From an uncultured Myxococcales bacterium (GTDB taxonomy: Bacteria > Myxococcota_A > UBA9042): a stretch of 34,030 bases of DNA. Below are positions 25,958 through 34,030 of this stretch, one piece after another (position 1 is the stretch's first letter; each line of letters opens with the position of its first letter). The stretch lies in contig CALGHC010000248.1 of the NCBI GenBank assembly GCA_937915965.1, positions 1 through 34,030 of the forward strand, given 5' to 3'. Under the pieces are notes generated by a model. The model ran no database searches. It worked only from the letters and a program-made list of their open reading frames with translations, and was not told where the DNA came from. The position numbers were made by a program, and so were the translations under genes.

Positions 25958-26000
25958 AGGCCAGCTGCGCTCCTCGGTTGGCTGAGAGCGCGTCGCGCGG

Positions 26001-26975
26001 CTACCAGCGCGGCAGGACACGGGCCGCCGCTTCCTCAAGCCCGCGCGAGACGTAGAGGGATTCGAACGTCTCGACGCGATGCCCACTGAGGGTCCCTTGG
26101 CTCGATCGACCCGCGCGCAGCGAGAAACGGCGCAAGCCCAAATCGTCGGGCAACGGCGGACCATATTCGCGCTCGCCCGTTCGCCCGTCGTAGCTGAGCA
26201 CCAGTGGCACATCGCGGCGATCGAGGTCAGCGAGGACCGCGATCAGGCGTTCGCGGTCGAGACCCTGGTGATAGCGTGGATTGCGGCCGCTGCTGGTGCC
26301 CAGGTACGGCGGATCGAGGTAGACGAGGTCGCCGGGCTGCGCATCGGCCAGGTTGTCGACGAGATCGCCGCTGCGCAGGATCGCTCGACCGCGCAGCAGC
26401 GCCGCGACTGCCCGCAGCCGCCCGCGCATCGTGGCGGGCCGTGTGCCAAGTCGTCGGTGATCAGCGCCTTGGTTGAAGTGACCGTCGCGGTTGAAGCGTG
26501 GTGCGCTCTTGACGCAGCGAGCCAGCAGGTACAGCAGGTCCGCGGGTTCGTGGCTGCGGTTGAAGGCGTCGCGCACTGCCTCGAACCGGGCGCGCGCGTC
26601 GCTGGCACGCGCCGACCAACGGCTGGCGTACGCGTCGGCCAGGTCATCGGGGTGGTCGATGGCGAGTCGCCAAAGCTCGACCAAGCTGTCGAGCGAGTCG
26701 CCGAGCACGTAGGTGGTAGCGACACCCTTGCTGGCGGCCCGCAGGCTCACTGCGGCAGAGCCACAGCAGGGTTCGTAGAGCCGCCGAACCCTTGTTCCCT
26801 CCATGACGGCGAGGATCTGCGGGCCAAGACGCCGTTTGCTGCCCTGATAGGCGAGAAGATGTGGCGGCTCGTTTGATTCGGCGATCGATCTCTGCCGCGC
26901 CTTTGGCTTGTCCCCAGCGGCCAAAGGCGTCGTCGGGGTCGCGGGGAGCGCAGCGTCTTTCGGCTTGCCGGCCAT
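26001..26975 (-). CDS. D12-class N6-adenine DNA methyltransferase (Dam superfamily)
   Basis: LAYQGSKRRLGPQIL, motif I YEPCCGSAAVSLRA, RFNRDGHFNQGADHRRLGTRP, motif IV LVYLDPPYLG; likely start MAGKPKDAA at 26975. Confidence 0.85.
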   Translation of the reverse strand: MAGKPKDAALPATPTTPLAAGDKPKARQRSIAESNEPPHLLAYQGSKRRLGPQILAVMEGTRVRRLYEPCCGSAAVSLRAASKGVATTYVLGDSLDSLVELWRLAIDHPDDLADAYASRWSARASDARARFEAVRDAFNRSHEPADLLYLLARCVKSAPRFNRDGHFNQGADHRRLGTRPATMRGRLRAVAALLRGRAILRSGDLVDNLADAQPGDLVYLDPPYLGTSSGRNPRYHQGLDRERLIAVLADLDRRDVPLVLSYDGRTGEREYGPPLPDDLGLRRFSLRAGRSSQGTLSGHRVETFESLYVSRGLEEAAARVLPRW

Positions 26976-27064
26976 CTCGCCTCGCCCGGATTTCGCTGGT
27001 CGGCTGGTCGCCCGGCTGCCGGGTTGGTCGGCGTTCCTGGCAGAGCACAGCTCGCGATCGGCCT

Positions 27065-27781
27065 CTACAGTTTGCGGTAGATACCCACCACGGTGCCGAC
27101 CAGGTCGCACGATCGGAAGGCGCTCGCCAGTATGTAGATTGGCGCCATTGTGGGGTTCTCCGGCTGCAAGCGGATGCGGTCTCCCTCGGGGAAGAAACGC
27201 TTGACCGTCGCCTCGCCGTCGATCATCGCGACCACGATCTGACCTGGCTCGGCTGTCCGACAGCGGCGCACAAAGAGGTAGTCACCCGGCAGGATCCCGG
27301 CATCTATCATCGACTCGCCGATGACCCGAAGACCAAACACCTCGCGCGCCCCGCCAAGGAGCATCCGATCGACCCGGACCGTGTCTTCGACATGTTCGAG
27401 CGCCGGCTGAGGCAACCCGGCGGCCACGCGACCGATGATCTGCACGTCGACCATACCGTTATCTTCGCGAGCGAAGGGCAGCACCTGAGCTTCAGCTTCG
27501 GCGTGGTCCTTCACCCTCGTCTCGGCACCCTGGGTCGGGTTGCGAACCACACGCAGGCCACGCGACTGACCCTCGGATCGTGCCAGCCAACCCTTGCGCT
27601 CAAGCGCGCGCAGGTGGTCGCTGACCGCGTTTGTCGAACGGATCTGAAAGAAGTCCCCGATCTCTCGGATCGACGGCGGGTAGCCACTGGTCTCCGAGAA
27701 CTCGACGACGTAGTCGAGGATGTTGCGCTGACGCGCCGTCAGGTCCTCGGGATTGGGATGCAGTGGGATCACGTTCGCCAT
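27065..27781 (-). CDS. lexA: LexA repressor
   Basis: LTARQRNILDYVVEFSETSGYPPSIREIGDFFQIRSTNAVSDHLRALERKG; cleavage-site GRVAAGLPQ; catalytic GESMIDAGI and EATVKRFF; start MANVIPLHP at 27781 preceded by GGAGG. Confidence 0.95.
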   Translation of the reverse strand: MANVIPLHPNPEDLTARQRNILDYVVEFSETSGYPPSIREIGDFFQIRSTNAVSDHLRALERKGWLARSEGQSRGLRVVRNPTQGAETRVKDHAEAEAQVLPFAREDNGMVDVQIIGRVAAGLPQPALEHVEDTVRVDRMLLGGAREVFGLRVIGESMIDAGILPGDYLFVRRCRTAEPGQIVVAMIDGEATVKRFFPEGDRIRLQPENPTMAPIYILASAFRSCDLVGTVVGIYRKL

Positions 27782-27805
27782 AGCGCACCTCCGCGCGACG
27801 ACCAT

Positions 27806-27833
27806 CGTATACTGAACAGATGTTCCGTGGCAA
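27806..27833 (-). promoter_or_regulatory. lexA promoter with embedded SOS operator GAACATCTGTTC
   Basis: Minus strand TTGCCA - 16 bp - TATACG; spacer contains the perfect palindrome-type GAAC-N4-GTTC at 27814-27825. Confidence 0.75.
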
Positions 27834-27930
27834 GAAAGTCCGCCGCTCGCGCCGCGCGCCGCGCACGATGGCGTCCGTGGCTCAGGTTGGTGCGGCGCGA
27901 TACCAAAGCCATGGACCTTGGCCGGGCTCG

Positions 27931-28953
27931 CTACAGCCGGATCTCGACGTGTGTCGCCGCGCGCAGCTCTGCGACCCAGGCGCGGTAGAGCCGAACAAAC
28001 TGCTCCTCGGTCAAACGGGCGCGGGTGACTTGGGTGAGGATCTCGCGGTCCTTGACCGGCACCATCTTGCGTTCCAGCTGCTCGACGATATGAAACCCGA
28101 ACGGAGTTTGGATAACCGTCGAGATCTCACCGGGTTTCATTGACCACAGCTTGTTGGCAAAGGTCGGTTCGAGGCTCCAGCGACGCAGCCAGCCCAGATC
28201 ACCGCCGGTCGTGGCGAGATCGTCGCTGACCTCGTCGGCGATCAGGCCGAACTTCGAGCGGTCGGCCATCAGCTGATCGTAGATCTTCCAGGCCTTCTCG
28301 CGCAGCGCGTTGACCTCCATCGGGCTCGCGTTTGGCGGCACCTGGATGAGCACGTGCCGCCCGTGGATGGCCTCCTCAATGGTGCCACCCTTGTGCTCAA
28401 TCTCCACGACTCGGGCGACCTCCTCCTCGGTCACCCGCAGTCGGCTGCCGAGCTTGGCCCGCAGGATCTGCATCCGCTGCTTTTCGCTGCGGACGTGCTC
28501 GCGGTATTCGTCGAGGCTGCTGAACCCGAGCTTCATCGCCGCGTTGGCGAGATCGTAGTCGCTCCATCCGTTGCGCTCCTTCTGGCTGGCCAGGGTCTCT
28601 TCGACTTCCTTGTCGCTCACGGTCAGGTTCATGCCCTTCGCCGCATCGGTGATGAGCAAGCCGTCGATCAGGGTCTCCAGCGTCTGTCGCATCAGATCCG
28701 CTTCGCTGCGTGGCCGTTCGGCGTCGGTAGGCACAACCGACTGGCTCGCTGCGTGCCGTCCAATCGCTCGGCGCAGCTCCGATAGCCTGACGATCTGTGC
28801 GCCTACGACGGCGGCGACCCCGTCGACCTCGATGTAGCCGTTGGGCAGGGTCGCGCGCCGCGCGGTTGGCGCCGCGGCCGAGACCAGGCTGGTCGTAGCC
28901 GCGATCGCCAGGACGACCAGGGGCAAGGTGACGGTTCGTGAGTAGCGAATCAT
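27931..28953 (-). CDS. SurA-like periplasmic peptidyl-prolyl isomerase
   Basis: Signal peptide-like N-terminus; GRHVLIQVPP...ATTGGDLGWLRRWSLEPTFANKLWSMKPGEISTVIQTPFGFHIVEQLER parvulin domain. Confidence 0.85.
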   Translation of the reverse strand: MIRYSRTVTLPLVVLAIAATTSLVSAAAPTARRATLPNGYIEVDGVAAVVGAQIVRLSELRRAIGRHAASQSVVPTDAERPRSEADLMRQTLETLIDGLLITDAAKGMNLTVSDKEVEETLASQKERNGWSDYDLANAAMKLGFSSLDEYREHVRSEKQRMQILRAKLGSRLRVTEEEVARVVEIEHKGGTIEEAIHGRHVLIQVPPNASPMEVNALREKAWKIYDQLMADRSKFGLIADEVSDDLATTGGDLGWLRRWSLEPTFANKLWSMKPGEISTVIQTPFGFHIVEQLERKMVPVKDREILTQVTRARLTEEQFVRLYRAWVAELRAATHVEIRL

Positions 28954-29007
28954 GGGGGCTCCAGGCGACCAGCGGGGCAGCGACCGCGGCGCCAGTTGTG
29001 GCGCACG

Positions 29008-30206
29008 CTACGGGGAGTTGGTCGGTGTAGCAGCGACTGGCGGCGGGGCCGTCTTGTCGCGCGATTGGCGCGGTGTCGGCATCTGGATCTCGATCAGGCG
29101 CACCGCGTCGTCGTTGACCTCGACGTGGGTCCTGGCGCGGACCTCGTCGACCAGGCGTTCTCGGCGATCGTCGCGTCGTTCCTTGACGAGTCTGCCGCGG
29201 ATGCTCTCGACGACGCTCTCGAAGGGGCTGTCGATCGCCGGGCTCTTCGACGTCACCAGCAGCAGGTGCCAGCCCTGATCGGATTGCACTGGCGGCGACA
29301 GCTTGTACGGCTCAAGCGCCATCGCTGCCTCGATCACCGCGCGCGGGATCGCCGCCATGCGGGCCTGCTCCACATCGCTGGTGCCCGTCGTCGGTTCAAG
29401 CGAGACCAGCCCGAGCGATCCGAGGTAGGGCACCGTGCGTCGATCCTTGCTGTGCCGTCCGACGTAGTCGTTCCAAAGTTGCATCAGGCGAGCGGTCGAG
29501 TCGTCCGAGCCGCGCACCAGCTCGTCGCCGATCTTGCGCGCGGCCGCTTCATCGTCGAAGCGCATGTGCCGCACCTGAACCTGATCGGGCTTGTGATACA
29601 GCTCCGGATGACCGTCGTAGTACGCTCGCAGCTCGGCCTCGCCGATGTCTTCGGCCTTGACGTGCTCGGCGACGGCTTCTTCCAGGTATCGCCGCACCAT
29701 CACCTGCCGAGTCGCTTCGACCACGTCAGGCGCCTGGTCGTAGCCCAACCGGCGCGCCTCGCCGGCGAGGACCTCGAAGTGCACCCAGTTGGCGAGGAAC
29801 TCCTTGCGCTTGGGTACTGACATGTACTGCGCGCGCACCACCGGCGCTTCGCGCGCCAGCCGGGCCTCGAGGTCCCCTAGCGTGATCGTCTTGTCGCCGA
29901 TCCGGGCGAGGACGATCCCCCGCTGCTCGGCGCTGAGCGACGAGCCTTCGGCGTGTTGATCGACCTGGGGGCGTTGCTCGACCCGAGCCGCACGCGCTTC
30001 GTCCGTGATGCCTGGGCCGCTGGGGTGGGGTTTGGCCGGCGCCTTGCACGCACCGATCGGCACCAAGCTCGCGATCACCAGGCAGGTGGCGGCAAACCGC
30101 CCGTTTGCCGAGCGATTGACGTACTTCGCAGCCAGCCCGCGCGCGTCGCGCGTCGGCGTCGATCTCCCGCGGAGCTCGGCTCGGTCTCTCGCCTGCAAAC
30201 GACGGC

Positions 30207-30210
<4 letters not shown>
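29008..30210 (-). CDS. Parvulin-type peptidyl-prolyl isomerase lipoprotein
   Basis: Lipobox-like VIASLVPIGACKA; DQVQVRHMRFDDEAAARKIGDEL...VPYLGSLGLVS...LEPYKLSPPVQSDQGWHLLLVTSK; start ATG 30210 overlaps the mfd stop by 4 nt. Confidence 0.82.
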
Positions 30211-33926
<3,716 letters not shown>

Positions 33927-34030
33927 GGGCCGCGCAGCCTAGGCCCTGCGGGAGGCCGGGGCAAGCGCGAACGAGCCCCAGGATCCACCACCCTGCTCGT
34001 GAATGAGCGCTCGCCGCTGCGGAATCTGCC

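Noticed and set aside
26861-27988. 375-aa plus-strand ORF across lexA
   Set aside because: Antisense to convincing LexA; no motifs.

Overview
GC-rich bacterial chromosomal window, about 34 kb, containing a replication-origin neighbourhood. The layout is yidD-rnpA-rpmH on the minus strand, divergent from dnaA, then an AT-richer region with DnaA-box-like sites, then dnaN-recF-murA-proB on the plus strand. Further right are an NRDE-family protein, a lipoprotein with kelch-like repeats, an alpha/beta hydrolase, a FadN-like/thiolase beta-oxidation pair, a PilZ protein overlapping a CPBP intramembrane protease gene, a GHMP kinase, an FAD-linked oxidase, TrmL, an outer-membrane-like protein, and a Cys-rich parvulin lipoprotein. 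The right end is a minus-strand run mfd - parvulin PPIase - SurA-like PPIase - lexA - D12-class adenine methyltransferase. I found no CRISPR array, transposon, prophage, rRNA or tRNA. The most notable observations are: (1) a perfect GAAC-N4-GTTC palindrome between plausible -35 and -10 elements of lexA; (2) MurA with Asp at the usual catalytic/fosfomycin-target Cys position; (3) a five-copy 14-bp GATC-containing tandem array between convergent genes; (4) short (10-24 bp) tandem duplications in many intergenic gaps; (5) an inverted repeat followed by a three-copy 15-bp repeat upstream of the PilZ-CPBP pair; (6) a rpmH 5' end that looks like a compensated double frameshift; (7) a parvulin with a four-Cys insertion. 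No complete new system can be demonstrated from sequence alone. All calls come from reading the sequence and supplied ORFs, with no database search.
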